DNA from: Istiophorus platypterus
Taxonomy: Eukaryota > Chordata > Actinopteri > Istiophoriformes > Istiophoridae
Direction: 5' to 3'
NCBI GenBank assembly: GCA_016859345.1
Contig: CM029119.1
Coordinates: forward strand, 10,854,896 to 10,918,895
DNA: 64,000 nt
Below are positions 25,501 through 39,800 of the stretch, piece by piece. Both the position numbers and the translations under genes were made by a program. The notes beneath the pieces are model-generated. The model searched no databases, was not told where the DNA came from, and saw only the letters and a program-made list of their open reading frames with translations. Within the stretch, counting starts at the first letter, position 1; the number at the start of each line of letters is the position of its first letter.

Positions 25501-28500
25501 TGTGACTTGTAACTTTACGGTAAGCTTAGTCATAGGTTTGTTCAAATATCAAAAATCAATATCAAACTTACATTTCCAGCCATGTGTTGTTGTGGACAAA
25601 TGTATTAATTTCATGTTTGAGGGGGGTGGGTGGAAGCAAACACATCTACAGCTCCAAATTACTATGATTTTCCAGACATTTCATTCTCGCTATGGCAAGC
25701 TTGCTTTTGACTGAACGAAATTCAAATCCCGGAGCAATTTAGCGTTAACCAAATGCCTCTCAGAGTGATACTGCATCCAGATATTCCATTTCAATCTAGG
25801 ATTTCACTGTGACTTTAAAACCTAGTCTGTTTTTTTACAACCTTTTTTTAGTAGTTTTGACCATTTTTTTTTATCTACTCTGAGTATTTAATTATTATTG
25901 CAAGTGCTGCTTTCATGCACGACTTTAGAAATGAGTCCAGATTAACGACAAATCCCCAGTTAAACTCAATTATATCTATAAAATGATTTGGAAATTAATA
26001 TAAGATAGAAGCATGAAAATTATTAGCGCAAATGCTACAATGCAAAATACAGTTTATAAATAATAATAATTCTTACACTAACATACTGTGTGGTATTATT
26101 TTACATTTAGTGATTTACATGAAGATAACATAGTAAAAATGGTATTTGCTTAACATTATGTGCACAAGACACAGGCCAAAAAAAGCAGCCATATTTATCC
26201 TCATCTCTGTAGTGTTTTCAAAATCTGGCCCCAAGGCAAAACATGTGTTTGTTCCCATTTGTTGCTGTGGTCAAAAAATGTCATATTAAAGGCTGCGACC
26301 ATTTTCCCCCGGTCTCTTTGACAGATTCCTGCTTCTAGGTTTCACACATACTGTATTCATGCACATGCACACACAGAGCACCTCACTTTCCCTTCTGTGT
26401 TTTAGTGGTTTTTTTTATATGTGCAGATTAAGTCCGAACCTTCACAGAAAATGAAGATGATTAATTCAATAAAAGGCAAAGGCAGCAGTCGAGAGCCCAA
26501 GTGTAGCCAACAGTCCCCATGAACCACCCACTGGTCTCCACGGCTCCCACGTACACACCCACTGGTACCGGTAAAGCGGCTCTGACAGCTGTAGCTAAGC
26601 CTCACAGTGTTAGCTCCACCTCTGCATCAGGCAGCAGCTGTGATCATGGATAGTATTAAAAAGTTTGAGTCTTTGGCTTTGGAACAATCCACTGGAAAAT
26701 CTCCGTTACATGTCTGGAGATTTTTAAAGAAAGTTTTTTCAGACATTTCCTTTTGAATGTTATTGAAAGTGTCTGTCATTTAACCCATCAGTTACGAGCT
26801 GATTTCCAGACATATGGTTCGAACAGAAAAGAAAAAAATGTATAAAGACAACAAGAGGTCTTCGTCTCAGCCCACCTGAAGCCCTGCAAACTGTATTAAT
26901 GAAATACTGCTGGTCAAATCTCGGCAGTAGAATGGGATGCTGTAAAAGAGGCAATTTGCAAAGAGGCTTAGTAAGCACTTTTGCAAGTACACTAGGCCTA
27001 TATAGGTTACAGCTATGCAGAGTAATGTCTTTTGGTCAGCTGCTATCATTAGCACACATGCCGAGTATTGCAAAATACTTTAACAAATGATGCATTTGCC
27101 CACACACGTAAGGCTAATGGTAGTTATTTTCAATTTTCACCTCTAAAGATTTCATCTGACCTTAAATGCATCAAATGGACAACTACCATTAACACTGACA
27201 CATGCATTAATTTAATGAAAAACATTTTTCTCATTATTCAGGAGTGACTAATGTTTCCTTACTCACCTCTTCATGTAACTGAGCAAGGAAGTTCATTCTT
27301 GATAATGAAAACCACAAATTACAACAAATTTTCAACTCAAGGTCTTCTTAATAGGTTTTTCCCTCATTTTCAACTGCATCTTGTGTTCTTCCTTAGCAGA
27401 CAGGATTTACACAGTTTAAACAGCGATAGATCAAATTTTCATACTGTGGTCTAATAATTGCTCTAAATCGACATGACAACTAAATGAATTCCGTCAGCTC
27501 AGGAACACTGCGTGAGGTGATTGAAAGCTTTGGAAAAAGCTAAGAAGTTGACCTGAAAATATTTAGATGTTTTTTAAGTCAAATGTTTGTTTTTTTTAAT
27601 GTATTTTTTTGTGGGGAAGGCTTGATAACAACTTCAGCTAACAACTTCAATGTGGGTCTTTAGCTAAGTTCACCACCTCTTTTTTCAGTCTTCTCTGTAT
27701 AAAGCATCAGATCAAGACAATAACTTTCCTCTCCAGCTTTCAAAGGCAAGGAGGATTAAAAAAAAACATGGCAGAATACAGAATAATAGCATAATGAAAC
27801 TCCATTATGCTTTAATGCAATATTCAAAAGATTTCTGCTTCTTCTATTACATCTTTACAAAAAAAAGGGAAGTGAAAGATCTATTCTTATTATTATCTTA
27901 TTATAAAAACAGCTATGACACAATATGGCTGATAAATTAGCTCATGAATGTTCTCAAATAAGCGGATTTACGAGAACTGTCCAGGGTGCTGATCCCCCTC
28001 TGCAAATGTCACTGTGCTAAGGGAACAAAAATCTCCTATGGCCAGGTAAGCCGTAGGCAGCCTGTGCTATCTAATGGAGCCATGTGGACCCTGTCTTAAG
28101 ATCGCCTTGTCTTAGCCGCGCTGTCCATTAGGGAAACGTGAGTTGTTTGTTTAGCAGCTTGTCTATTGAGGTTAGGTGGCTGCCTCTCTCAGGTGCATCC
28201 AGTTAGTTGGTACTCCTTCAGCGGGGGTATAGTTGTTTTGTGCTGCCAAGTCCTCCTCTGTTCAGGCTACCTACCCCTGCCAGATAAACAAGTATCAAGA
28301 CCCTCCAGAGATTTCAGTCCCTCTGCACTTGAATTCATCCCCCTCCACCTGCCCCCCGTGTTTCTAAAAACAGACACCTGCCAGCTTTAGCAGTGCCAGC
28401 TCTGAATAAAACACTCATTAAATTGAGCTGTCAAAAGGCTTTTGGTTTTGTGTTATTAGCCATCCTGACAACATGCAGGAGGTTGTATAGATGCTAGAAA

Positions 28501-31500
28501 TGTTTCTTAAAAGAGTAGTTGCATACACATGTAATAGTACATTTTGCAAAACAGGCTTTTGCTTTCTTTATGTTTGTTAAAAGATTGATACCACTTTCAT
28601 TTCTGCAGTTAAAGCAGCATATAATCAGTATTTTCATATTAATAATAGATCATAAGTCTACTTGTATGTGAAAGAGGTTGCTCACAGTGATGAACCCAAA
28701 GAGAGTAATCATCTGACTCTGCAGTTTCCTTCAGCTCTGAGGAACTTTATAGTGTCTTTCAGCGCTTTGGTATTCTAGCAAGCTCTTTTCACTGTTTTGG
28801 TTCATTCTCACCCCTCTCATCTGTGTTTTTGGCTGCAGGAGGCCGCTGTCTACAGTGAGAAAACTCTAAAAACTCACTGTTCGCTACCTGCCCGGCACCA
28901 CACTGCAGACAAGCAAAGTTGGCAACTAGATGGTGAACGTAGTGGAGCATGTAGCCAGACCACACACTGATACATTAAACCGCTAGACCAACCCTTTAGC
29001 AGCAACAGCTGTGTGCATTGAATCCCTTAATAAGATAGTCTTGAAAAAAGGTGAGAGATCACAGTAGCAATAAATTCACGTCCCTGATAATTAAAACATA
29101 CTTCAAAAGTGGGGAATCAGGAAATCATTACAAAATTAATTCAGCTTCACTATAACTCATAAACTGCTATTAGCATAATCTTGGATAAGGGAAGCGCTTA
29201 CTTGATTCTTCGTAAAAAGAACAAATTCACAGTGACACACACACACACACACTCCCCGACTGTGAGTCTCAAGGTTCCATAATGTCAGCTAATCCATGTT
29301 CAGCACTGGAGTGGGCGGCTAATGTGTATTGATCTCTGAGCTTTTTTGACCCTCTCTGGGACCTGTAGCATGATGCCCCTCATGGGAAAAACCCGGCTGC
29401 TGTGGCAGCAGCACAAAGAAAACTTCAGCCCATCTGTCCCTGTCTGAAACGCTCTGATCAAGCAGGAACTCATAAAAGACGCTCTGACGCCAGAGTGCTG
29501 CATGTATTTAGCTACCTCACAGGACAATATGAGTGTCATTTGAAACGTTTACAGCTCGTTTACTTCAGCACTTCCGACAATCAAACAGAATTAAGTGTCT
29601 GTTTGGCACATACGAATTTTTTGAAATATTTACCGACTGCTGTACAACGCTTGGCACAGCGACGCACAACAGCCCGGGAAAAAGCAAACCCACGCTGTGA
29701 CTCCGCATGGGGTTGTCATGCTTTTGATGTTTGATGCTTACAAAAAGCTGTTTCCCCTTTTATCTCTTGTATGTTTGGGCACTCGCAACAACACGCTGGT
29801 AAGTATGTACCATCCGTGCCCTCTTGTAATCCACTCGTGTTCTGCTCTTATCTGGCTTGTAGTTTGTGGCTGCTTAGAGAGGTTTGTCCTTCCTAATAGT
29901 CTCATGTATTGTTGTCTGAATGGTATCTTTTCAAACAGCCAAACCAACTTTCTTATAGTAGTGTAACACATGGAGCCAAATTCATCAACATTCTTTGAAA
30001 TAGTAAATCACCTTGGTTAACATGACCGAGGCCTGCAATTCTGGCTCCTGTTTATCCTTTCTCTGCGGGTAATTTATGATTACTCAAGTGAGATCCTTTA
30101 ATTTTGCCACTTGCAATTACAAACGCAAGTGGGCTTAAATGAGACAAAAACAGGGTGTGTCACAAAGTTGAAACTTGATGCCCACGGCGAATGTGATGAA
30201 AGTGCTGCTTTTCTGGGAAGCAGGGTTGCAACTAATGAATATTTTCATCATCACGGTTTCCTAGAGCCGAAAGTAACAAATTGAAATAGTTTATTTTTAT
30301 ATGACCAGCAGTCCAAAGCACTTACTGCTACTGTCATACAAAGCAGGAAGGGGCTGCAGGTCCTCATATTTGTGCAGCTCAAACTACAGACCGTTTGGAT
30401 TTTTCCCTGGAATAGAACTTATTTGCTTCTCAAAATAAAGGCTCATTAATTTTCTGAAAAAATGCAGTTTTTTAAAACTGGTTATACTATAATTGATCCA
30501 GACAAATATGTTATAAGAAAGCTAGCATTGGAAAAGAAAATGCTATAGTAAATAAACACTTATCATTCCATTTCTCGTCATTGACATAAGTGTGAGGTGA
30601 CTTGAAGGAATTATTATTGCGTCATGCAAACAAAAGACCACAACAGGTCAGAAAATAACATGATCTAGATCCAAGATGCAGTTCTTACTGTAAATCATCA
30701 AACGGACATGGATTCAAAGATTAGAAACAACTCATTTAAATGCTTGCAGATTTTCAGACGCTCATGTCTGCAGCAAAATCCATATATCTAAAAACATATA
30801 TCTAAAAACTCTAAACTCAACTGAAGGCCTGAACACTTTTTCCAAAAGATAATCCCTTGTTTGGTGTGTTGATGATGCTCTTGGAGACTATACTATCTAA
30901 CACATTGCTCGAAATTTTCCCACGTGTTCAAGTTTGTTAAGACCAACTTTGCTCTGCAGTCGTACGTTTCTTCACTCAGGTCTTTTCTTTCGTTCGTCTG
31001 TATATCCCAGACTGTACTGCAGGTTCTCCTTAGATGTACGAAAGCTTTTTATAAGGTTAAGTTTCTTCATGAGCAATCTTTAATGAGCCCCACTAGGCAG
31101 GTATCTTAATTATGAAACGAAAGGAGTCATATTATCCATTCTATGTTAAATATGCTTAATCTTGTTAGTGTTTTTTTTTTTTTTTATTGGTTGGTAGATA
31201 TCTCGTCTAATTTTGTCTCAGCCCTTTATTATAGATCCCCTGCTGTATTTTGGGATAAGTCTTTAGTTAGTCAAGCTCAAAGCTGAGAGGTGACTGAGAC
31301 AATCACACTGCATGTTGTATCTTTCTATATTCGTGGCACAGCATGATTCAGAAGGAACACACACTCACACACGCACACAAACACACCTTGAGATGTTTGC
31401 ACAGAAAATCATCATTAATCCTCTAGTATACCATTTTTGTCTGCCAGCTTCCATCATTGCATGGTAATGTTCATTAATATTAAAATCCTGTTTGTCCCAG

Positions 31501-34500
31501 TTATGCCCTTCCGAAGTAATATTGCCTTCTTAAGGTTTTCGTGCATGTCTGGATTCCTGAAATACATCCAGAGAGGAAACGGCAGTACAGTTTATTGCAA
31601 TTGATTAATGTAATTTTTCTTCCACCACCTGGACGTATAAATAATGCCACCTACTGAGATTAAGCATCACTGCTACACATTCACATTGTGTGAAATGTGG
31701 GGACAATGCAACTGTCTGGTAAATAACAGAGGAGAAATCAGCCTGTACATTCAAATGATTATCATACAGTAATACAGTCCACTCAATAAACAAACACACA
31801 CACACACACATACTTGCTAAGCATGGCTAATCATTCAGCGTATTTAAATTAACACTTTGAGACACCTTGCAGAGCAGATAATGTGCTGCCCTGTTAGTCT
31901 TTCTGCCTGTACAGAAATGCATTAAAATGTCATGTAGTTCTAACATGAAGCTGTTATGCCTGATTTATTTTTTCTCAGCTTTTGTTTCTCACATTTTGTT
32001 TAAGATTAAAACAAGTCATCCATTGAGCCGGAAACATAGGCTGTGTTAGAGCGAGTGTGTGTTCTGTTTGCAGTTTAGTTGAAGTACTAAGCAAGTGGCT
32101 TGATGCTTATTCTCAGGAGAGATGTCTCATTGGACCTAAAAACCTTAAAGTTAAAGAGGCACTCGACCAATTTTACACGTGAAGATCAGTGTACCAGTTA
32201 TGGAGAGTACTACTTGGCCTTTGGCTCTGGAGGATTTTCATCAAGTGAGAAAACAACCCCTAAATGTCATCAGGATTATACCAGATGGGGCTTGGAGACT
32301 GCAAAGGATGTGGGAAGGTAAGGGTCTAAAATATGCTACTCGCTTGCATTGCGGGAAATGTAGGATCCAATGTCTTTGGAGCTTGGGCCACAAGTGGGGA
32401 CTAAAAATATGGATATATTTGCTTAGGTGCTTCAATGTTGACCTTTTTTTTGTCTCTTGTGAATCCCCCAACTTTATGAAAATGTAATACTAGATCACTG
32501 GAAAAGCATTTTAAGAATAGGAAAGTGACCTACTGTAAAAAGTCCATCCTTGACCTTGGAGACAGTAGTTTCACAAAACTTATATGCCAGTGCTGAGGGT
32601 TTCAACTGCTTCTAAGTCGATGGAGTTTTGCTCAGTTGTCATAGAGATCAGTTATAATCACATGACCCACTGTATGAATAGTGGTCATGTGGTGACAAGT
32701 AGTTATATATAGGGTTGACATGATGACAGCTGAGCCATCTCCATGACAACTGTACAAACACCATCTCCTGATGAAGACTGTGAGATTTGGGCTTTGAGTT
32801 AAGAATTTTTTTGGTCAAATTCACTCCAATCGTTCTACCCTCAATTTCAAACCATTAGAATTAAGCAAATCAACCTATAGTGCATTAGAGCATCCATTGT
32901 ATAATACGATCTATTTGTTTTACAATGTGATTATGTTATGTTAAGCTGCCCGATGGGTATCACTCAATGTGAAAGCAAATTTTACAGTTTCATGCTCACG
33001 TAACACAAGAAGATAAGAGCGTAATTCAATTCAGTTGTGGTGAAATTGAACGATGCAAGCCACTCTCTTTGATGTTGAGAATAATTCCTTTTAGATATAC
33101 ATGTATATAAAATGGACTGCACTTAAATAACGCTTTTTCCACCACTCAAAGTGCTTTCAACTACCAAAATAAATGTACATAAATCATGGATCTATGTAAC
33201 TGGAGTAAATTGGGCTTGTTGTCAGATATACTTCACCTCATGAATAGCAAACAATAGCCTGAAAAACAGCATGGAGGACTGAGCGATGCTGGTGCTGTCA
33301 ATCATATCAAGAGGCAAATAGTCTTTGCACAATGTGCCTGTCAACAATGTTACGACAGAATGTATTTTCGATACCACATGCATGTTGCAGGTGTGGACGG
33401 TAGATGTGCTTCACCGAGGCCTGTGTCCTCTGCTGAAGACAGCTTGACAGGTCTCTGCTCGAAAAACTTCTGGTTACGATATTTTCTAAGCATTTAGTAA
33501 AGCGCCCCAGTGTAACCAGATTACTCAAATCTGACCAAAGTGTTTAAAGTTGGTCATGTAGAGAGGGACTAGTCAGAGAATATCAGGCTGGATTTCAGTG
33601 AGAAATTCTATGTGATGTTCTGGCATATTTCTGACTCAGTGGGCACAGAGGGAAAGTGCTGCCAGCGAGCGGAGTTTTGCCTGAAATCAGCAGTAATCCT
33701 GCAGGATCCCTTAAAATTAATGACAGAGGGAGCAGGCTGGCATCTGGGCATCTCCCCCTTCACATTAAACCTTCCAGCCCCTGTTGTGATTTTATATCCT
33801 GGAAAGTTCTGAGCAGCCCGTGTGCAGCCCTGAATGGGGCTTCAAATCAAGATATAATATCATCAGCAATACTAGGATCACTTCTTGGATGGTAGCAATA
33901 AAATACAATATCATCTTTTTTACAATAATTAGCGGTTTTAGATAACACAATCACTTTAAGTCTAAACATTTGCAACATGGTGGCAACGAGGGGGCACTTG
34001 AGCTCATCTAATCATTTTGATCTGTGGTCTACAATGGATCAATTTGCAGTTTATCTGATTTTTCTGATCAGTGTTTCAAGTAACCGATCCATGAGAGGAG
34101 CCGTTATTGATCTGGTTCCTGTGGTGATGTGAGTAGGTCTGGGACCAGTAAACACAACCTCAACATTGTGATTTATTTAAGCCATTTATCAGAAATAAAT
34201 CACTGAAGAAATATAAAGCCAGGAAACAGTGGCTGTGTTTGCCTCTGCAGTAAAGATGACAGAATATCACTGTACAGGTACTGTTAGGGTAACCAATGCT
34301 CGAACACACCCCCCAAACCCAAAGTAATGGCTGAGGTGTTGAGGTTGAATGATCATCGCAATATCTTGCATTATAGATAAGGGATAGAGAGGGTCTTAAG
34401 AGGGTTGACAGACCCCTGTAGTGCCCTCTGTGTATGTTTTTGTGTCTAAAAAAAAGTACACTACAAAACCTAATTACCTTTTTTTTCAACCTTTAATGTA

Positions 34501-36786
34501 GAAACCAAGCCATTATGGTTTAAAACCATGATCTAAAAAATGACAAGTGTCAGTGACAGTCAATCCTTTGTGTATCTGCATGGCCTGATAACTTTTAAAA
34601 TCTCAAATTTTTTAGGTATCACTAGCTTGGTAATTGCTTTGGCTAAATAGTTTCATTTTGGGTTTCCTGTTTTGTTTTTTTGAGTGTGTTATACCTGTCT
34701 TTTGTCATAACTTAACTTTTTAAATTCCTTTTTAGAGCAAGTTTCTGTTGAATTTTACGGGTGTTTTAATCTAGTGGATAGGAGAGGATATCCTCCACAA
34801 TACCTGTTTCTAACTTGAAATTTATGTCCGGCATGTAAGTGCTTTCAAAAAAGATTTATTTTCAGCTTAGGCAAAACTTGGACTATCTAATTTCCCTGAT
34901 ATTTACTTTTTATTTATTTTTCTCGGGTCTTCTTCATAAGTAACTATCCATATTTTTACATGTTTTGTGAAGGTATTTGGATTTTCTGCATCATTTTATG
35001 TTATGTAGAAATGTTGTAGAAACAAGGATTAAAACACCGGGTAGAAGTAAAGCATAATATGTTGACTGGTGGTGTGAGAGAATTTTTATTAAGATTTGTT
35101 TCTTTCAACAAAGATAACTTGGAAATATCTACTTGAGAAACAATTTGACAATGTAAACTAAAAGCGAACACTGAGCTTTATTACAGCTGCATTTCTGGCA
35201 AATAATATTCATGGCTGAAGATGCTTAGAATGGTAGATTATGATTGAATTGCTAAATTAGCTGAAAAGTCTGCCAATCAGCCAATGATCTCTGAAACTGA
35301 ATTTTGAAAATGACTAAACAAGTCTGTATTTTGTTTATGTTATAGAGTATTACTGCAAAAGTAAAATATAAAAGTTAGTGTTGCTGTGTGTGTGTGTGTG
35401 TATGTGTGCGTGTGTGTGTATGTGTGCGTGTGTGTGAATGTGTGTGTGTGTGTTTGAGTGTGTTCATCCAGACTTAGTGTCTCTTTTAGACAGACTGCTC
35501 AGTTACATATGCACCGGCAGCTGAGAGACAGAACCGGCGTCCCCTGGGAATGAGTGTGGAGACACATCTAGGCCATTGATTTTCAATGTACCCTTGGTCT
35601 TCTAATGGGCTCTATGAGCACAAGAGAATCAGACCAGATAGACTGGAGCACAGGCTCACACCATGAAAACCTACTGACCCTCATTTAGTCCTCATTCAGC
35701 ATGATTCCTCCTGCACATGAGTCTGAGCACTTAAAACTGTGCACTTCACTTTGGCACTCTATCCCTCCGTCTCTTCACTGTCTCTATTTATATATTTTCC
35801 CACTCCTCTAATCTCTAAGGGCACTTACTCATATGCTTACTCACACTCACACACACAAACATACACACCAGTGCACATGTTGAGCAGAAAAAAACCCCAA
35901 CAGCACTTGGACTAAAGACTCAGTTCCCTGCTATCTACCCTTCTATCCAAAAAGCCTCTGGTACGCTTCAATACACCAAGCTATTTTCCCCGCTCGTTTC
36001 TGTCATGGAGCCAGGTGCCACTCACACACACAGATGCTTGGTCAGGGCACATCTGCGTAGTGCTTTCAAGGAGCCAACGTGTAATTGGGGTCATAAAAGC
36101 TGCTCATGAATGAATGATGGATTGTTGAGGCAATCTCTGCCACAGACTCCGTCAGCCTGGGACGGAGGGATGGATGGATGGATGGAGGGATGCAACAGGG
36201 CCTTTATGGGGCATACAGAGCTGGCGATGTTTGAACAGCATGTGACAGAAAGAGCGGCATGTGTTAGAGCGAGTGTGTGTTCAGGTAAAACATCTCTGGG
36301 TGTTCAAAACATGTTGGGACATGTGCTTTTTGACTCGTCTAACCCTCAAGGAAGTATCACAGAAGATTTGGGTCACATGCCTCTGAACAAGAGGCCGCCT
36401 GGAGGACAAAGTTCAGGACGGCAAACTTCAATGCGTTCCTTCGCAGCTTGCTGTTTAAGGTGTGACGCTGCAGGTTGAGCCAGTTGTTTATTGACTCTTA
36501 CCTCACACTTTCACATGCTCAGCTGTGAAAACCTGTTTTGGTAGGTTGTGTTCTTGAAACTGTTTTTTTTTTTTTTGTCGTCAGCCAGTCACAGAGGAAT
36601 ATAAATAACAGAATTCAACCAAAATTCAATTTTTCTGTGCAGCTACAGTAAAAACACACTGGTTCTTAGTGAGTCCAACCATATAAGACCCTGTTATGTA
36701 TGTTGCTGCTTCACAAACAAAACAGTTATATCGTGAAGAGGTTGCCAGTTATTTAGCATTATTGGTTATTATTATTATTATCATTA

Positions 36787-36847
<61 letters not shown>

Positions 36848-39800
36848 GTGATTAAAATTCAATTGTGAACTATGTTGCTAAAACCAGCTTAATTAAAGTA
36901 GTTGTTTAAACCTTTAATTACAGATTTATTTATTTTTTCTATTTGGGGGGCAGCGGAATCAAGCTCTAAAAACACAACACTGACATATTATGACCTTAAG
37001 TTGACTGGGCAAACATATCAGATGGCCAACAGTTGCCTAGATACACATCAGGCTGATGGATCAACATTAGCCTTCATTTGGAGTTGTGTTTCCGATGAAT
37101 CCAGGTCCAATATCCACTATTCTCTTAGCTCTGTTTTGCTCTCCTCCATCTCCTGAGAGGATGTGCACGACTTTTTAGCTTTAAAATGTTCCACTATGTT
37201 CACCTGCTGGTCAGTAACTGTGTTACTGCTAATATAAAGATATCGATAATAACCACCTGCATGTCATCCACTTAAAAATCCCCTCTCACTATGGCTCCCT
37301 TGCTCCACTTTATAAATACACTCAGTCTGTTTCCTATTGTGCAATGTGATTTGCACAAAAAAAAAATAAAAATTATACGTTCTCTACAAATGCTTTTTAT
37401 AATTACCTTATAATTACCTTGGACTGATTTTAGGGCATATTCATAATTAGCACCAGACAATTAGGGTAAGAATGTAAAGGTCACGCCCGGAGTCTATAAA
37501 TTAATGTAATGTATGACCTTTTTAAGCCTCACATTGGCAAATTGGTTGATAATTGCTTAACACTGATGCCGGCGGAAAGTGAATTCCTTTGGGCTCAAGT
37601 CAGAGCAGCTCTGACTCTAAACAAGTTACAGAGGGCAATCAATGCAAGAGGAAAGCTGCCGGTTAAAAAAAAAAGAGATTTTAAAAAATCCCACTGGCAG
37701 ATAACAGACATCACAAAGCCAGTGGCGCACAGATGTCCACAAAACACATCACATACGCCGTATAAAGATCATTTGTCGCTACGTTGCGGGGAAGCCAGAA
37801 ACGGATCAATCCACGGCTAAACTATTCTCGGCATCAAGTTTTTTGTTTTTGTCAGAGCACATAAAGACAGATTAGGGTAAGCCTTATGTGGTGCCTGAAG
37901 TGCCAGGCTGCAATGAGGAAAGGAGGGTGGGATTTTAGGAGGAAATGAGAAAAATCGAGAGAGAGACATAAAGACAGATTGAGAGACATTCAAAGAAAAC
38001 GCAAGGTAAGCTAATCAAGGCCGAGAGTGCTGAGGGGGCACTGCCCTGATACAGTGGGACTCGCGACCTTGAGAGAAATAGACTGGTGAAAGGTTGGCAG
38101 CCGGATTTTAAAAAGAATAGATGGAATTAAAGAGAGGAGGAGAAAAAAGGGCGGAGATGAGCAAATCAAGGAATGAAATCTCTGTTATGGCATATGGGGT
38201 TGGCTGGGTCTTGTATTTTTCATTTAGAGAGCAACAGCCCCTCACTATACAACTGCTGTGTATTCATAGTCAACAATGCTTGCAGTTATGAGACTCATTT
38301 GGTTTTCGTTTTATGCTGATTTGATCTAACAGTTGCCTTGACTTGATGGCTCCACAAGGTCCATTGCACTTTAAAATATTGCAGAAGCTCCTTACAAAGG
38401 ACAGATTTGACTTGAGTCATTTGTTATGAGCATAGATTATTTTGTTTTTTCTTAAATTCTTCCAAACAGACTTTAAATATAAAGTACGCATTCTTTAGCC
38501 TCTGGATTGTAGCATAGTATGAAAACTGATATACAAATACAAAAAAAGCTGATAAGGGTTTTCTGAAATTTGGGTAATTAGCCTGTTTCCAATCCCATGG
38601 ATCTCTTCCCCAATCTCATATTTTTTTGAGATTGAGATTGAGATTTTATTTTTTTTTTTTAATTCAAATAGATCTGGTGTTGTACTCAGTTGTGGCTGTT
38701 TGCCTGATTGGTTGGAAAAACATCCGAGTGAGCCAATCCAAGCTTTGAATTAAGGCCCAGTCACGCCAGAATGTGGCAGAACGAAATCGATCGCCACATC
38801 CTCACGAAACATTCGGCTCTAAAAGCTCGATTGGGACTATGCACGGGGCGAGTTGGTGAACTTTGGTGGGTGGCTGGCTAACGTCTAAACCGCTAGCCAG
38901 CCGGATTAGCAGCAGTATCAACAACTCATCAAGCTTGTTTCTTTTTTTTTGGCTATTTACTCTCCTCGGCATTTTGTTCTCAGGGAAGTCTTCAAGGAAG
39001 CCGAGTTGGCAAGCTTGCTAGCCGTCAGTTAACCAGCTAACTATCAGTTAGCAAGGTAGTTACCTCAGTTGCTAATAAGACACTAAAAACGTATTTGTAT
39101 CATCAACGCCTGTTTAACAAATGTCGGTTCATCTTTCGGGCAGCCTATACTCCGACGGAGGAGGCTGAGCAAACATCCATGATGCAACTAAGCAGTGAGC
39201 TATGATGGCTCCCTCCATTCTTGACTTTCCGGTTCTCTTTTGTCGAAGATCACCACTGGGGTTTGCTTTTGAACACGCAACCTCGCAGGTCAAAGTTGAA
39301 CTCAAGTCACTAATCGCCGCGGCTCCACTCGAGTGACCCGTTTTTGTCACAGAGTTTCACAGCTTTACGAAAGGGGACATCACGTTCCTGCGCCAGAGCC
39401 AGGAAAAATGGCAACGGGAGGAGAAAAAAAATAAAATGGCTAAAAAATGTTGGCAAGGGTGGACGAGACTGACGCAACGTTACGGGTTGTTGCAAGCAAA
39501 CTTACTGAAATAACAACTTTTGAGTGAGGGAATATAACTACCCCTCCCTCTGTTGACTGGCACTGAAGGTCAATGGGATGGATGTGTCACTTGCTACTGG
39601 TTTGGGAAAAATAACAACCCCTCTCAAAAAGAGAGCATGAACACAAAAGGGTAATTTAGTCTGATTATCGGGCTTGGGCACTTAGAGGAGGGGATCCCCT
39701 ACAGGGTAAAGTGGGCAAAGGCCCTGGAGCACAAAGGCTCCAGGATACACAGTGTAGCAATTAAACTGTGGTAATTTCATTATTTGTCCTTTTGTTTAGT

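Noticed and set aside
29402..29734. 110-codon plus-strand frame in rnd2 intron 2
   Set aside because: No domain, no splice context and ordinary intron composition; expected by chance in this length of DNA.
36110..36478. 122-codon plus-strand frame
   Set aside because: It runs through the (GGAT)n repeat (DGGMDGWMEG) and has no recognisable motif.
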